DNA of 64,000 nucleotides, taken from positions 372,001 to 436,000 of the forward strand of contig NZ_LN909064.1 of assembly GCF_001486505.1 (NCBI RefSeq), given 5' to 3'. Numbering within the stretch: the first letter of the stretch is position 1; the number at the start of each line of letters is the position of its first letter. The stretch comes from Paenibacillus rubinfantis (GTDB lineage Bacteria > Bacillota > Bacilli > Paenibacillales > Paenibacillaceae). Below, piece by piece: positions 16,488 to 25,437 of this stretch. The notes below the pieces were generated by a model. The model ran no database searches, was not told where the DNA came from, and worked only from the letters and a program-made list of their open reading frames with translations. A program made the translations under genes and the position numbers.

Positions 16488-17901
16488 CGGGATGAAGGGA
16501 GTGCTCCTGCTGCTGGACCTGCTGGTGATCTATGTCAGTTACCGGTTTGCAGCCGGACTGTTGCCGGAGGGGAATTGGAGCTCGCCCGTCATTCTGGGGG
16601 ACTCCCCCTTCCGCAGCGCGCCATGGCTGGGGATGTTTACGGTGATGACATATTATTTCTTCAATCTGTACGATTTGGCTGGACGGCGGAAGCCGGCCCA
16701 ATTCCTGTGGAACTTGCTGTTGGCGCAACTGTTCGTCGCCGCGGGGCTGATCGTGTTCGGCTATGCGAGCAAATTGTTCAGCTTGACCCCAAACCTGCTG
16801 TTAATCGCGTTTAGTACCCAGTTGCTGTTGTCGTTTGGATTACGCCTGCTGCTGTTTTATATCCAAAGTAAGGGGTTCAGCCGCAAAAGCACGCTGGCCA
16901 TCATCGGTAATGAAGCTCCGGGAGACAAGGTGCTGCGCAGCGTGCTGGAGCAGGGGCGGCCGTGGTTCCGCATTGAACGGATCGTTCGAACAGATGAGCG
17001 AGGGGATGGCGCAGGGTTGCCGGAGGAAGCTTGGGCGGGCATAGAGACGCTGCTGATCGGTCCGGGGCTGGCCCCCGAAACGAAAGCCGAGTGGGCCCGG
17101 ACGGCGGGGCAACGGAATATGGAAGTGGTCATTGTTCCGGACTTTTACGAGCTCTATTTAGCCGACGCCGAACCGCAGCAAATTGGCGATCTGCTTGTTT
17201 ACTCGCTGATGCCGCCGCAGCTGACGCTGCCGGAGCGGTTATTCAAGCGTCTGTTTGATCTGGTCGCATCTTCGCTCCTGCTGCTGGCGGCGTCGCCTGT
17301 AATGCTGGCGATGTTCGTTTTGATCCCGTTGACGTCGCGGGGGAAGGCGTTGTATGTCCAGGAGCGTATCGGCCTGCAGGAAAAACCGTTCCCGCTGTAT
17401 AAGTTCCGCAGCATGGTCGACGGGGCGGAAACGGCGACCGGCCCTGTGCTGGCCGGACGGAACGATGCGCGGGTGACCCGGCTGGGCCAATGGATCCGGG
17501 CTACGCGTATCGACGAGCTGCCGCAGTTATTTAATGTGCTGCTGGGTCATATGAGCTTAGTGGGCCCGCGGCCGGAGCGGGCGTTCTTCATTAACCGTTT
17601 CAAGGAAGAACTTCCGCACTACACTTACCGGTTGATGGTGAAGCCGGGGTTAACCGGATATGCGCAGGTCATGGCGGGGTATGCGACCACACCGTCCGAC
17701 AAGCTGCGTTACGACCTGATGTACATCAAAAGATACTCGCTGCTGCTCGACCTCAAAATCCTGTTTCAGACGATCCGAGTTGTGGTTCAGCGAGAACAGG
17801 CTAAAGGCGTAGCGGCAGCTGGAGGAGGGGCGGATGCGACCATGGGGACGCTAGGCGGTGCTGGTTCCTCTGCATCCGGCGAAACGGCGGCGGGTACTTA
17901 G
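16465..17901 (+). CDS. Polyprenyl-phosphate sugar-1-phosphate transferase (initiating)
   Basis: The 478-residue protein should start repeat-unit assembly by moving a sugar-1-phosphate onto undecaprenyl phosphate. The N-terminal half has about four membrane helices and a CoA-binding-like nucleotide fold (STLAIIGNEAPGDKVL). A further helix near residue 265 leads into the catalytic module: YVQERIGLQEKPFPLYKFRSM, then RIDELPQLFNVLLGHMSLVG and PGLTGYAQ, all hallmarks of the Bac_transf family. The tail is Gly/Ala-rich. GGAGGGG precedes the ATG. It is the last gene of the rightward operon. Confidence 0.85.
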   Translation: MIKLYRNNGMKGVLLLLDLLVIYVSYRFAAGLLPEGNWSSPVILGDSPFRSAPWLGMFTVMTYYFFNLYDLAGRRKPAQFLWNLLLAQLFVAAGLIVFGYASKLFSLTPNLLLIAFSTQLLLSFGLRLLLFYIQSKGFSRKSTLAIIGNEAPGDKVLRSVLEQGRPWFRIERIVRTDERGDGAGLPEEAWAGIETLLIGPGLAPETKAEWARTAGQRNMEVVIVPDFYELYLADAEPQQIGDLLVYSLMPPQLTLPERLFKRLFDLVASSLLLLAASPVMLAMFVLIPLTSRGKALYVQERIGLQEKPFPLYKFRSMVDGAETATGPVLAGRNDARVTRLGQWIRATRIDELPQLFNVLLGHMSLVGPRPERAFFINRFKEELPHYTYRLMVKPGLTGYAQVMAGYATTPSDKLRYDLMYIKRYSLLLDLKILFQTIRVVVQREQAKGVAAAGGGADATMGTLGGAGSSASGETAAGT

Positions 17902-18003
17902 ATGGCTCCAACGTTGAGCTTGCGCCTGCGCTTGCGCCGCTTTAAGGCCCCGTACTCTATCTCTAGCTTGCCGTGCCTACCGGTACGACACGACACTAAG
18001 CGA

Positions 18004-18122
18004 AAATGTTGTATTTTATGCAACAATTTTTTTCGGTTCTCGTGAGTTTAGGCCGAAATGTTGCATAAAGTACAACAATTTAAGGGTGTTATCGCAAATT
18101 GGCCCTAAAATGTTGTATAAAA
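18004..18122. repeat. Array 2, left part: 25-bp palindromes at 52-bp period
   Basis: Complete copies at 18004-18028 and 18056-18080 and the left arm plus loop of a third at 18108-18122 follow the same 10-5-10 design as array 1. Starts are 52 bases apart. The third is split by the insertion sequence and resumes at 19784. The rest of the 220-bp gap after the sugar transferase gene shows no gene. Confidence 0.9.
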
Positions 18123-19778
18123 GAGTCAATTTCATAATTCAGTTTGCTGGAGGGCATGCTTGCCCAAAATTCGAGATCGTTTTTTATAAAAATCAGGCGA
18201 CTTGCCGGTGCTGACTCAACTGCTTGTTCAACTTGTCTAAGGCAAACTTACTGAGATTATAAGCCAACGTGCTTAACTGAAAGTCGACGCTCGCTCGAAC
18301 ACCGCGGTGACGTGTGCGTCTCATTCCGAAATACTCCTTGAGGTAGGCAAATACGCGCTCCACAGCAGTTCGTTTCTTGTACAGCTTCACAAAGCTCTCG
18401 CTTCCTCTTGCCGGATAGGTGTGCTTGCGCAGATCCGTTTCAATGCGGATCTTAAAGACCTTCTGGCAGCTGGACTCGGCAAATGGGCAATCCTTGCACT
18501 CGTTTGGCCGAGTATATCGAAGTGTCTCGTATTTGGTGTCAAAACTGTCATAGCGGTAGGCATGCCCCTCCTTGCAAACGGGACTGTAATCCCGGTTCAT
18601 TCCCTCGGGAGGTTCCGTATGGTGGATTATATCAATGACCGGGTAGGCGCCTAGCGAGTGAATTAACTGGTAGACCGCCTTGCTGTCGTAGCCTTTGTCT
18701 CCTAAGACGTGCTTCACTTTAAGCATAGGGAACTTCAGCGGCAGGCCCTTAAGCAGCAAAATCGCCATTCGTTGGTCGTTTGGGTTCGCCGAGCTGAACA
18801 CACCGCTGAGAATGTATTGGCTGTCGGTATCCACTAATATATTCGCCTTGAAACCATACCAGCTGGTGAGCCTGCCTTTAGAGTTCTTTTTGTCACAGCG
18901 TGCGGCCTGCCTAGGCAATGCAGCGAGCAGTTCATCGTATGTGGAGGACAGCATGTCCTCCACTTTCTTCTCAAACGGCCCTAGGCTCGCTTCGTAAGCC
19001 TCCCGTTCCTTACGCCGACGCTCTGTTTCTTCAGCAGAGGCGCGCCCGCGCGGGTAGGTCGGTTTCCTAGGCCGTTCGCTCACGGGTGGGGGTTGCGACT
19101 CGGTGACATCCAATTTGAGTTGTTCTAACTCCGGTGTCTTACTTTGTTTTTTGGAACGTCGAGCGGCCCGTCGCTTGGATGCGGACTCGCTGAATTGGCA
19201 GTCCCAAGCTTCGACGATCGAGGAGTCGACGGCGATATGCGTACCAGATACGAATCCTTCTTCTAAGGCGGACAGTACTAGACGGTCCTGTAACTTCTCA
19301 AGAAGTCCATTTTGTTGCAGCGCATGGATCAGTCTCGAATAGGAAGCTTCGCTCGGTATGCGATTGGAACCGGTAAACCGACACTGGATTCGAAATTCTT
19401 CGCTGGACTTGAGCCGCTTAACCAGGGCGGACACAAATTCTATACCTTCCATTTTTGCGATGAGCAGCGAATAGATCATGGCCGGCACGTTCAATTCCTC
19501 CGGTCGCCCACGGCCGTGTTTTTTACTTAGCGATTGCATAACCGGAGCGAGGTTCAAATGCTCGAAGATCTGGCTATATCTATCTTCAGGTTGCATTTGT
19601 AACAATTCCTCGAAGGAAAACAGTTCTATTTGGCGAATTGAATAGATAGGGGTTACCTCCTTTTTTTTCTCTCGGGTTTGGTTTGGTTACCTGTTAATTC
19701 GAGATTTGGGGAGGTACTCCCTTTTCTATGACCAAAATATCCAGCTAGATCAACGGCTTTGAATTATGAAATTGACTC
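18123..19778 (-). mobile_element. IS1182-like insertion sequence
   Basis: The element is 1656 bp, bounded by perfect 19-bp terminal inverted repeats (18123-18141 and 19760-19778, GAGTCAATTTCATAATTCA reading inward). It is flanked by the direct repeat TAAAA (18118-18122 and 19779-19783). One transposase gene fills it on the minus strand. The intact ends and full-length gene suggest a recent insertion. The target is the five-base loop of a palindromic repeat. Confidence 0.9.
18193..19596 (-). CDS. IS1182-family DDE transposase
   Basis: The transposase is 467 residues from the ATG that follows GAGGA by 10 bases; a TTG three codons earlier is less likely because it would leave no spacing. The catalytic triad can be placed: the first Asp in HIAVDSSIVEAW near residue 124, the second in VLGDKGYDSKAVY near residue 300, the Glu in KRTAVERVFAYLK near residue 430. 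The central region is basic and repetitive (SKRRAARRSKKQSK). A CDCPF-type cysteine cluster precedes the last domain, a common trait of IS1182/IS5-like transposases. It appears intact. Confidence 0.85.
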   Translation of the reverse strand: MQPEDRYSQIFEHLNLAPVMQSLSKKHGRGRPEELNVPAMIYSLLIAKMEGIEFVSALVKRLKSSEEFRIQCRFTGSNRIPSEASYSRLIHALQQNGLLEKLQDRLVLSALEEGFVSGTHIAVDSSIVEAWDCQFSESASKRRAARRSKKQSKTPELEQLKLDVTESQPPPVSERPRKPTYPRGRASAEETERRRKEREAYEASLGPFEKKVEDMLSSTYDELLAALPRQAARCDKKNSKGRLTSWYGFKANILVDTDSQYILSGVFSSANPNDQRMAILLLKGLPLKFPMLKVKHVLGDKGYDSKAVYQLIHSLGAYPVIDIIHHTEPPEGMNRDYSPVCKEGHAYRYDSFDTKYETLRYTRPNECKDCPFAESSCQKVFKIRIETDLRKHTYPARGSESFVKLYKKRTAVERVFAYLKEYFGMRRTRHRGVRASVDFQLSTLAYNLSKFALDKLNKQLSQHRQVA

Positions 19779-19783
19779 TAAAA

Positions 19784-19845
19784 TGCAATACTTTAGGGCC
19801 TCTGAGCAAATAGTCGTCTGAAATGTTGTACTTAATACAACATTT
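19784..19845. repeat. Array 2, right part: palindrome remainder and fourth copy
   Basis: TGCAATACTT at 19784-19793 is the right arm of the copy interrupted at 18122. A full copy lies at 19821-19845. Removing the IS and one target duplication puts this copy 52 bases after the third, restoring the period. The rest of the 19846-19979 gap holds no recognisable gene. Confidence 0.85.
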
Positions 19846-19979
19846 TCTTGCCAAACAGGCACCTAACAACCTCCCTATTTACTTTAAACCTCCGCACAGA
19901 CTGATCTAGCCTCCTCCAACTCATCTAACTCCGTACTTAGCCGCCCCCATACTTATCCATCTCTAAACTGCCCCTTGCT

Positions 19980-21296
19980 CTAATCCCCAATTACTTCCTT
20001 CGATATATTCTCCGCCAGCGTCCCGGCTCCGGAGACGAGCGCGGCCTGAGCTTCCTCCGAGAGGCGGATGGGGGTTTCAGCGCCGCGGATCGTGTTTCCG
20101 ATGATCCGGAAACCGCCGATCTCGCCGAGACGGATTCCGCTCGTATTGGGGAACGGGGGGCCTGCGGCGCCTTCGATGACATTGTGTTCAATAACGACAC
20201 CGCTTGCCGTGCCGACGTCCGCTTCAATGGCGGCATAGTAGCTGCCGAGTCCCCCGATGATATTGCCGGATACGGTCACATCGCCGGCATAAATGGAGAT
20301 GGCGGCGTACATGTCCTGCGGCAAAGGGTCCTTAGGTGTAACGAGGTAGTGGTTATCCCCGGAAAACGAGTTTAGGATTCGGTTGTTTTTTACGATAACG
20401 CCGGGAGCGGAGATTTTGATGCCGCGTTTAGCGGCGTGATGGATGATATTGTCCGAGATCACGGAATCCGATAACGGCGAGGAGGACGGCGGCTGATCGA
20501 AGTAGATACCGTCCGCATCCTCCCGCGGTGAAATATAAGAGATCAGGTTGCCCGTCATGCTGACGCGGCGGGCAATCGTTCGTCCGGGCTCGCTCCACAC
20601 CATAATTCCCCGGGCGACCGGCGCGGCTTCGCGTGCGGAGATGCTGGTCAGCGTGCAGCCGAGGATCGAGATATTGGTGGTATCGCCATAGATCATGATG
20701 CCGGCGACAACGGTGGTCGCCAACGGGTGATGGGGCTCGGCCGGTTGATTCAAGTCCCGGACCGTGCTGCTTACGATCTGCACGTCGGATGAACCGCTAT
20801 GGATGCCGATGCCGCGGGTCAGCCGTGCGCCACCGTCGATAACGACGCTGTCGATGCGAATCTGGCGTCCCTGTACGGAGAGGGCCTCGAACCCGTATCG
20901 AGCCCCGGAGATCGCGCGGAACTTCAATACCGGCCGGCCCAGGCCGCGGAGGGTGACGCCGCTGCGGATCGGCAGCGGCTCGTCCAGGGCGAGCAGGTAC
21001 GTACCGGGAGGCACGATGACGGACGTGCTGCGGCCGGTGGCAGCGGCCTGTCTCAGCACGCGCAAAAATACGGCCGTATCGTCCGTAACCCCATCGCCCT
21101 TTGCGCCGGCCTCCTTCACGTTAAAGGTGGGGGTGGGGAAGGGGGATACCGGTCCCCACCGCAGCAGCAGGGCCCAACTCAAGCCTAGCGTCAACAGGAT
21201 GAGGAGGAGTATCCGGAGCTGACGCCGGCGCGGGCCGCCACCGCCTCCATTCGGGCGAAACCGGCCGTTAAGTTGGGGCAAGGCCGGTTTATTCAT
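19980..21296 (-). CDS. Membrane-anchored beta-helix protein
   Basis: The 438-residue protein has an N-terminal basic segment and one hydrophobic helix near residues 26-46 (LRILLLILLTLGLSWALLL), then a Pectate_lyase_3-type opening VKEAGAKGDGVTDDTAVF and a long beta-solenoid. It is a paralogue of the protein at 1254-2528. The start at 21296 is preferred over 21305 because AGGGG sits 9 bases upstream of the former and none fits the latter. It overlaps the LCP stop by 8 bases (ATGAATAA), so the two are probably translated together. The anchor would place the solenoid outside the cell. A lyase, epimerase or binding role on the polymer is inferred. Confidence 0.7.
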   Translation of the reverse strand: MNKPALPQLNGRFRPNGGGGGPRRRQLRILLLILLTLGLSWALLLRWGPVSPFPTPTFNVKEAGAKGDGVTDDTAVFLRVLRQAAATGRSTSVIVPPGTYLLALDEPLPIRSGVTLRGLGRPVLKFRAISGARYGFEALSVQGRQIRIDSVVIDGGARLTRGIGIHSGSSDVQIVSSTVRDLNQPAEPHHPLATTVVAGIMIYGDTTNISILGCTLTSISAREAAPVARGIMVWSEPGRTIARRVSMTGNLISYISPREDADGIYFDQPPSSSPLSDSVISDNIIHHAAKRGIKISAPGVIVKNNRILNSFSGDNHYLVTPKDPLPQDMYAAISIYAGDVTVSGNIIGGLGSYYAAIEADVGTASGVVIEHNVIEGAAGPPFPNTSGIRLGEIGGFRIIGNTIRGAETPIRLSEEAQAALVSGAGTLAENISKEVIGD

Positions 21297-22365
21297 CGGG
21301 CGCATCCCCTAGGATTTGACGGGAAAGCTCGGCCCAGGCCGTCATATTCGGGATCCAGTAATAAAGCTCGGCGCCTACTAGCGGATCCTTCGCCTTGCCG
21401 CTGCTCCCCGGAAACTGCACGAAATACATCTCCTCGGGATCGACGCCGCGAACCATCCAGGCCAGGCTAAGCATATCGGCATCGGTTAAATTGGAATCCA
21501 GGATATCCTCTTTGACTAGGCGGATCAGCTCGGGCAGCCGAGCCAGGTTGTCCGGAACAAGCAGTTTGCGGGCGATTGCCTGAATAACCAGCGCCTGGTT
21601 ACGCTGCCGGGCATTATCGCCATCATCCAGCGACTTGCGTTCGCGGACGAAATCCAAGGCGGTTTCGCCGTTCCAATGCTGCTTTCCTGCAGGCAGGGTC
21701 CGATAGTTATAAGTCAGCTTGACGGGAGTATCCAGCTCGACTTCAATGCCGCCGATCGTATCAACGAAATGCTCGAATCCGTCGAAGTTCGTTTTAACGT
21801 AATAGTTGATGGAGCAACGGCATAAGTTGCTGACCGCTTGAATCGCGGCAAGCGTTCCGGCGTGTCCGCCTTGACCGTTCGCTTCCGCCATCGCATGCGC
21901 ATGGTTGATCTTGGTCAAACCGATGCCGGGCAGGTTGACCTGAGTGTCGCGGGGGATGGATACAAGACTAACCGTATTTTGCTCGGGGTTCACGTGGGCC
22001 AGCATCAGCACGTCCGTGCGCGAAGCTTCGTCCGCCCGGGCATCCGTGGCGAGCAGCAGCAGGTTGAAGCTGCCCCGGGCTCCGCGGATCCCTTCCGTTG
22101 GTTCAGGCTTCGCCGCCGCGGCCTCTCCGGCAGTCCCGGTGCGGGTTCCGCCGGCTGGCTCGGGGGGTTCCACCTCCTTGACGGCCTCGGTTGCCGGACG
22201 CACCTCGATCCCGGCCGCCGACTCCGGCGTAGCCAATACCGGGATATCGGCGTTTCGAAAATGCCGGGACGGCTCGTATTTTAAATAGGCTGTCAGCAGA
22301 CCGCCGGCCATGAGGAGCAGAAGGATCGCGGGTATCGCAACTTTTTTGCGTATTTTCATTTTCAT
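21289..22365 (-). CDS. LytR-CpsA-Psr (LCP) family wall-polymer ligase
   Basis: The 358-residue protein has a single membrane helix near residues 8-26 and a Pro/Glu-rich linker. Then comes the LCP catalytic domain: NLLLLATDARADEASRTDVL, SLVSIPRDTQVNLPG with the lipid-phosphate Arg, and INYYVKTNFDGFEHFVDTIGG. LCP enzymes attach undecaprenyl-linked polymers to peptidoglycan. Its place beside the exopolysaccharide locus suggests the product is wall-linked. It is divergent from the epimerase across a 256-bp gap with no gene. Confidence 0.85.
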   Translation of the reverse strand: MKMKIRKKVAIPAILLLLMAGGLLTAYLKYEPSRHFRNADIPVLATPESAAGIEVRPATEAVKEVEPPEPAGGTRTGTAGEAAAAKPEPTEGIRGARGSFNLLLLATDARADEASRTDVLMLAHVNPEQNTVSLVSIPRDTQVNLPGIGLTKINHAHAMAEANGQGGHAGTLAAIQAVSNLCRCSINYYVKTNFDGFEHFVDTIGGIEVELDTPVKLTYNYRTLPAGKQHWNGETALDFVRERKSLDDGDNARQRNQALVIQAIARKLLVPDNLARLPELIRLVKEDILDSNLTDADMLSLAWMVRGVDPEEMYFVQFPGSSGKAKDPLVGAELYYWIPNMTAWAELSRQILGDAPDE

Positions 22366-22621
22366 CTCATTCCACTCCGTCTCTAGCGAAAATAGTAAGG
22401 GTCTCGTTAAAGGGATTCATAGCAGTATATTAGCGGAATCGTTATTCTATACGCAGAAAACGAGGCAACGAGACACTTGTCAGTCTCACTTTTTAACTCG
22501 TGAATACGTGCGATAATGACGAAATTCCAACGCTTTACCAGTCTATTCCGTTCCCGTCCTACATAAGGTGGTTGAAACGGGGCAAATGCCAGTACTTTTT
22601 GGGAATAGGGGAGTCGAGACG

Positions 22622-23590
22622 ATGAAAGTGCTAGTCACAGGAGGAGCGGGGTTTATCGGCCGCCACACGGTTCAGCGGCTGGTAGATCAGGGAGACGAGG
22701 TGGTTGTGGTCGATACGGGCCTGGCCGGAAATCCGAGGAAAATGGACGAGTCGGTCCGCGGTTATGCGGTGGATATCGTTTCGGAGGAACTGGAGCGAAT
22801 TTTTGCCGAGGAACGTCCGGAGGCGGTCATTCACTTGGCAGCTCAAACGAGCGTTCGCCGCTCCTTGCATAACCCGACGGGGGATGCCGAGACGAACATC
22901 CTGGGAACGATCCGATTGCTTCAGCAATGCGTCCGGTACGAGGTGCGGCGGATCGTATTCGCTTCGTCGGCAGCGGTTTACGGGAATCCGGAGCATTTGC
23001 CGATCGAGGAATCGCATGCGACGGAGCCCTTGTCTTTTTACGGCGTATCCAAGCGGGTTTCCGAGATGTACATTCAATCGTTCAATGAACGCTATGGGTT
23101 GAATTATTCCATCCTGCGGTATGCCAATGTATACGGGATTCGGGAACGGCGGACCGGAGAAGACGGAGTATTGACGGCTTTTGTGGAGCGGCTGATGGCG
23201 GGGCTTCCCTTGGAGGTGTACGGAGACGGCCTGCAGACGCGGGATTTTGTTTACGTCAAAGATGTTGCGGAGGCGAACGTGCTGGCGCTGCGGTGTACCG
23301 GCAGCCAGGTCCTGAATGTCAGCAGCGGCCGCGGGATTTCGCTCCTTGAGGCACTCGGAATGCTGAAGGAGATGTCAGGGCGCAATGTGCAGCCGCAGTT
23401 TCGTCCAGCCCAGGCGGGGGATATCGAGCAAAGCGTGTTGGATAACGGCAAAGCCCGGGACGTCCTCTGGTGGGAACCGCGATATTCGCTGTATGACGGG
23501 CTGTTGGAGATGATGGAGTTCGAATCGGAAGCGCGTAAAAATCCCATGCTTGTCGAACGAACCAGCTACAGCAAAACCTCAGCGATTTAG
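22622..23590 (+). CDS. NAD-dependent sugar epimerase (GalE-like)
   Basis: The 322-residue extended short-chain dehydrogenase begins MKVLVTGGAGFIGRHTV with the NAD-binding GxxGxxG. SSAAVYGNP carries the catalytic Ser and YGVSKRVSE the Tyr-x3-Lys pair. It most resembles UDP-glucose or UDP-GlcNAc 4-epimerases and would supply a nucleotide sugar. ATG 22622 is chosen for GGGGAG 8 bases upstream and because it starts the conserved fold; a GTG 18 codons earlier adds unconserved residues. A terminator follows directly. Confidence 0.8.
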   Translation: MKVLVTGGAGFIGRHTVQRLVDQGDEVVVVDTGLAGNPRKMDESVRGYAVDIVSEELERIFAEERPEAVIHLAAQTSVRRSLHNPTGDAETNILGTIRLLQQCVRYEVRRIVFASSAAVYGNPEHLPIEESHATEPLSFYGVSKRVSEMYIQSFNERYGLNYSILRYANVYGIRERRTGEDGVLTAFVERLMAGLPLEVYGDGLQTRDFVYVKDVAEANVLALRCTGSQVLNVSSGRGISLLEALGMLKEMSGRNVQPQFRPAQAGDIEQSVLDNGKARDVLWWEPRYSLYDGLLEMMEFESEARKNPMLVERTSYSKTSAI

Positions 23591-23596
23591 TCGCTT

Positions 23597-23633
23597 CCCC
23601 CCGCCTCATCTGCGAGGAGCGGGGTCTTTTTTT
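23597..23633 (+). terminator. Rho-independent terminator after the epimerase
   Basis: CCCCGCCTC pairs with GAG-GA-GCGGGG (two-base bulge), followed by a run of T after TC. Confidence 0.8.
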
Positions 23634-23774
23634 GCACAGCTCCCCGTTGTCATGCCACTGATCAGCCGGGGACAAACGACGCTTGCAGTGGTATGATGGT
23701 GTTAAGAAGAGGGATCTTCCGTTCGGATGGAAAGAAGGAAGAGGACCTCGCAGGATATCGGGAGGGATTGCGGC

Positions 23775-25337
23775 ATGGGCAGCAGAGGGGAATATGATCC
23801 TCGGCATAACGAAGCAGTGAAGAAGGACAGACCTACTGGCATAAGCCATAGCGACGAGAAAAATGAATCCGCTTACCTTGTAGAAACGCTGCGGTTATGG
23901 CTGGCCTGCCTGATGGAATACGTCTTGCTGTTACCGGCTTGGATACTGTACGCGGTGTACCTTCGGCCGACGGAGCTCCCGACCGCGGCGCTGGGTCTGC
24001 TGCCGTTGTTGTCGCTGGCCGGCATCCTGCTCGGCGGTCGCCTGCTCAAGCTGTGGCAGCGTGGGGCGGCGGCTCTCGCGTTTGGCACAGCTTTCGCCGG
24101 GGTCGCCTTCGCTTGGGCAGGAGGCGCGGAGGCGCTTGGTTTCGGCAGCGCGCCGTCCGCAGGTCAGACTCCCGTGCAGACCCTCGTCGTCGCGGTGTTG
24201 CAATCCACCGCGTTGCTTGCTGCAGGAGTGTTCTGCTCCTTGCAGGGGATGACGATTCGAAATCGTTGGGGCAGTTTTCGGCTGTATTGGGCCGGGCTGG
24301 GCCTTTATTTCCTGGCGGGGATTTTTTACCCGCGGATCGGAGCGCTTCAAGGAACCGTCTCGTTGATCACCTGGTCCGGCGTCTTCTGCTTAGCCACCGC
24401 GTTATTTGTGACCAACCACCAGTACTTGCGTTACACCTCGCATTCTGGTGATTCGGGAGAGCGGCTGCCCGCCGGGCTCCGTCGCCATAATCGACTGTTC
24501 ATCGGCATCATCATTGCGGTAGCCTTACTGCTGGCTGCCGGCGTTGGCCGCTGGATCGGCGGGCTTCTGATGTCGTTGCTCCGAGCGGTTGTGGGCTGGC
24601 TGCTCCGGCAGCCGAAAGAACCCGAGCCGCTGGAGCAGTCTGACATGGAGGCCCCGCCGATGGAGCCCATGCTGCCGCCGGTGGAGTCCCATGATTCCGA
24701 TTTGCTGGTGCAGATCTTAAATTATGCATTTTATGTTTTTGGCGGATTGCTTATAGCCGCATTGTTGGGTTTCGCGTTGTATTGGCTCTACAAGAACGCC
24801 GGGGGAATCTGGCGTAAGGCCATAGACCGCTTGCTATCCCTACTGCGCCGGGAAAGTGCCCCAGCGGAGCAGGCGGCCTTCCGCGATGAGGAGACGAGCC
24901 TGTTCACGTGGGAGTCGGCCTTGCAGGGATGGCGCAAGATCGGCGAACGACTGCTGCGGACCGGGAAACCTTTGGAGCGGTGGGAGGATATGAAGGACAA
25001 CCGGGAGCGGGTTCGTTATTTGTACCGGATGTTTTTGCGGAAAGAGCATGAGCAGGGTTACCGGATTCAACCGCATTTGACCCCGCGGGAAACGGTGGAG
25101 GAGCTCAAACAGGAGACGGCCCGGCAGGCGGCGGAAGCCGCTAAATCGTCCAGAGCCGGGAAGCGAAAACGGCTTGTGGGTACCGGCGGCGGTACCGAGG
25201 CGGCGGGAGAAGCCGTCCGGGGAGAACTGGAGTCCGCGACGGGACCGTTGCTCCAACTGTATTATGGAACTCGATACGGTGAGGAGAACCCCGGAGACGA
25301 GGAAGTGGCGGAGCTGCGTCGGCGCCTGCTGCGGTAA
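23775..25337 (+). CDS. DUF4129 membrane protein
   Basis: The 520-residue protein has about six hydrophobic helices in the N-terminal 220 residues, two more around residues 245-265 and 320-345, then a cytoplasmic C-terminal domain. That domain (VRYLYRMFLRKEHEQGYRI, LTPRETVEEL and a final LYYGTRYGE) matches DUF4129, often found in operons with transglutaminase-like and MoxR ATPase genes. Those partners are absent here. ATG 23775 is taken because GGGAGGG lies 8 bases ahead; an ATG 16 codons upstream has no ribosome site. Function is unknown. Confidence 0.7.
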   Translation: MGSRGEYDPRHNEAVKKDRPTGISHSDEKNESAYLVETLRLWLACLMEYVLLLPAWILYAVYLRPTELPTAALGLLPLLSLAGILLGGRLLKLWQRGAAALAFGTAFAGVAFAWAGGAEALGFGSAPSAGQTPVQTLVVAVLQSTALLAAGVFCSLQGMTIRNRWGSFRLYWAGLGLYFLAGIFYPRIGALQGTVSLITWSGVFCLATALFVTNHQYLRYTSHSGDSGERLPAGLRRHNRLFIGIIIAVALLLAAGVGRWIGGLLMSLLRAVVGWLLRQPKEPEPLEQSDMEAPPMEPMLPPVESHDSDLLVQILNYAFYVFGGLLIAALLGFALYWLYKNAGGIWRKAIDRLLSLLRRESAPAEQAAFRDEETSLFTWESALQGWRKIGERLLRTGKPLERWEDMKDNRERVRYLYRMFLRKEHEQGYRIQPHLTPRETVEELKQETARQAAEAAKSSRAGKRKRLVGTGGGTEAAGEAVRGELESATGPLLQLYYGTRYGEENPGDEEVAELRRRLLR

Positions 25338-25388
25338 GGCCCGGCAGGGGCTTACGTCGGTCTTTTGGACCACCGAACTAAGCGCAAA

Positions 25389-25434
25389 AAACGCGAGCCT
25401 GCAGAGAATTTACTCTGCGCTCGCGTTTATTTTT
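25389..25434. terminator. Bidirectional terminator between convergent genes
   Basis: AAACGCGAGC-CT-GCAGAG, loop AATTTA, CTCTGC-GCTCGCGTTT is a 16-bp stem with a two-base bulge and A/T tracts on both sides, serving the DUF4129 gene and the HlyC/CorC-type gene. Confidence 0.85.
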
Positions 25435-25437
25435 ACA

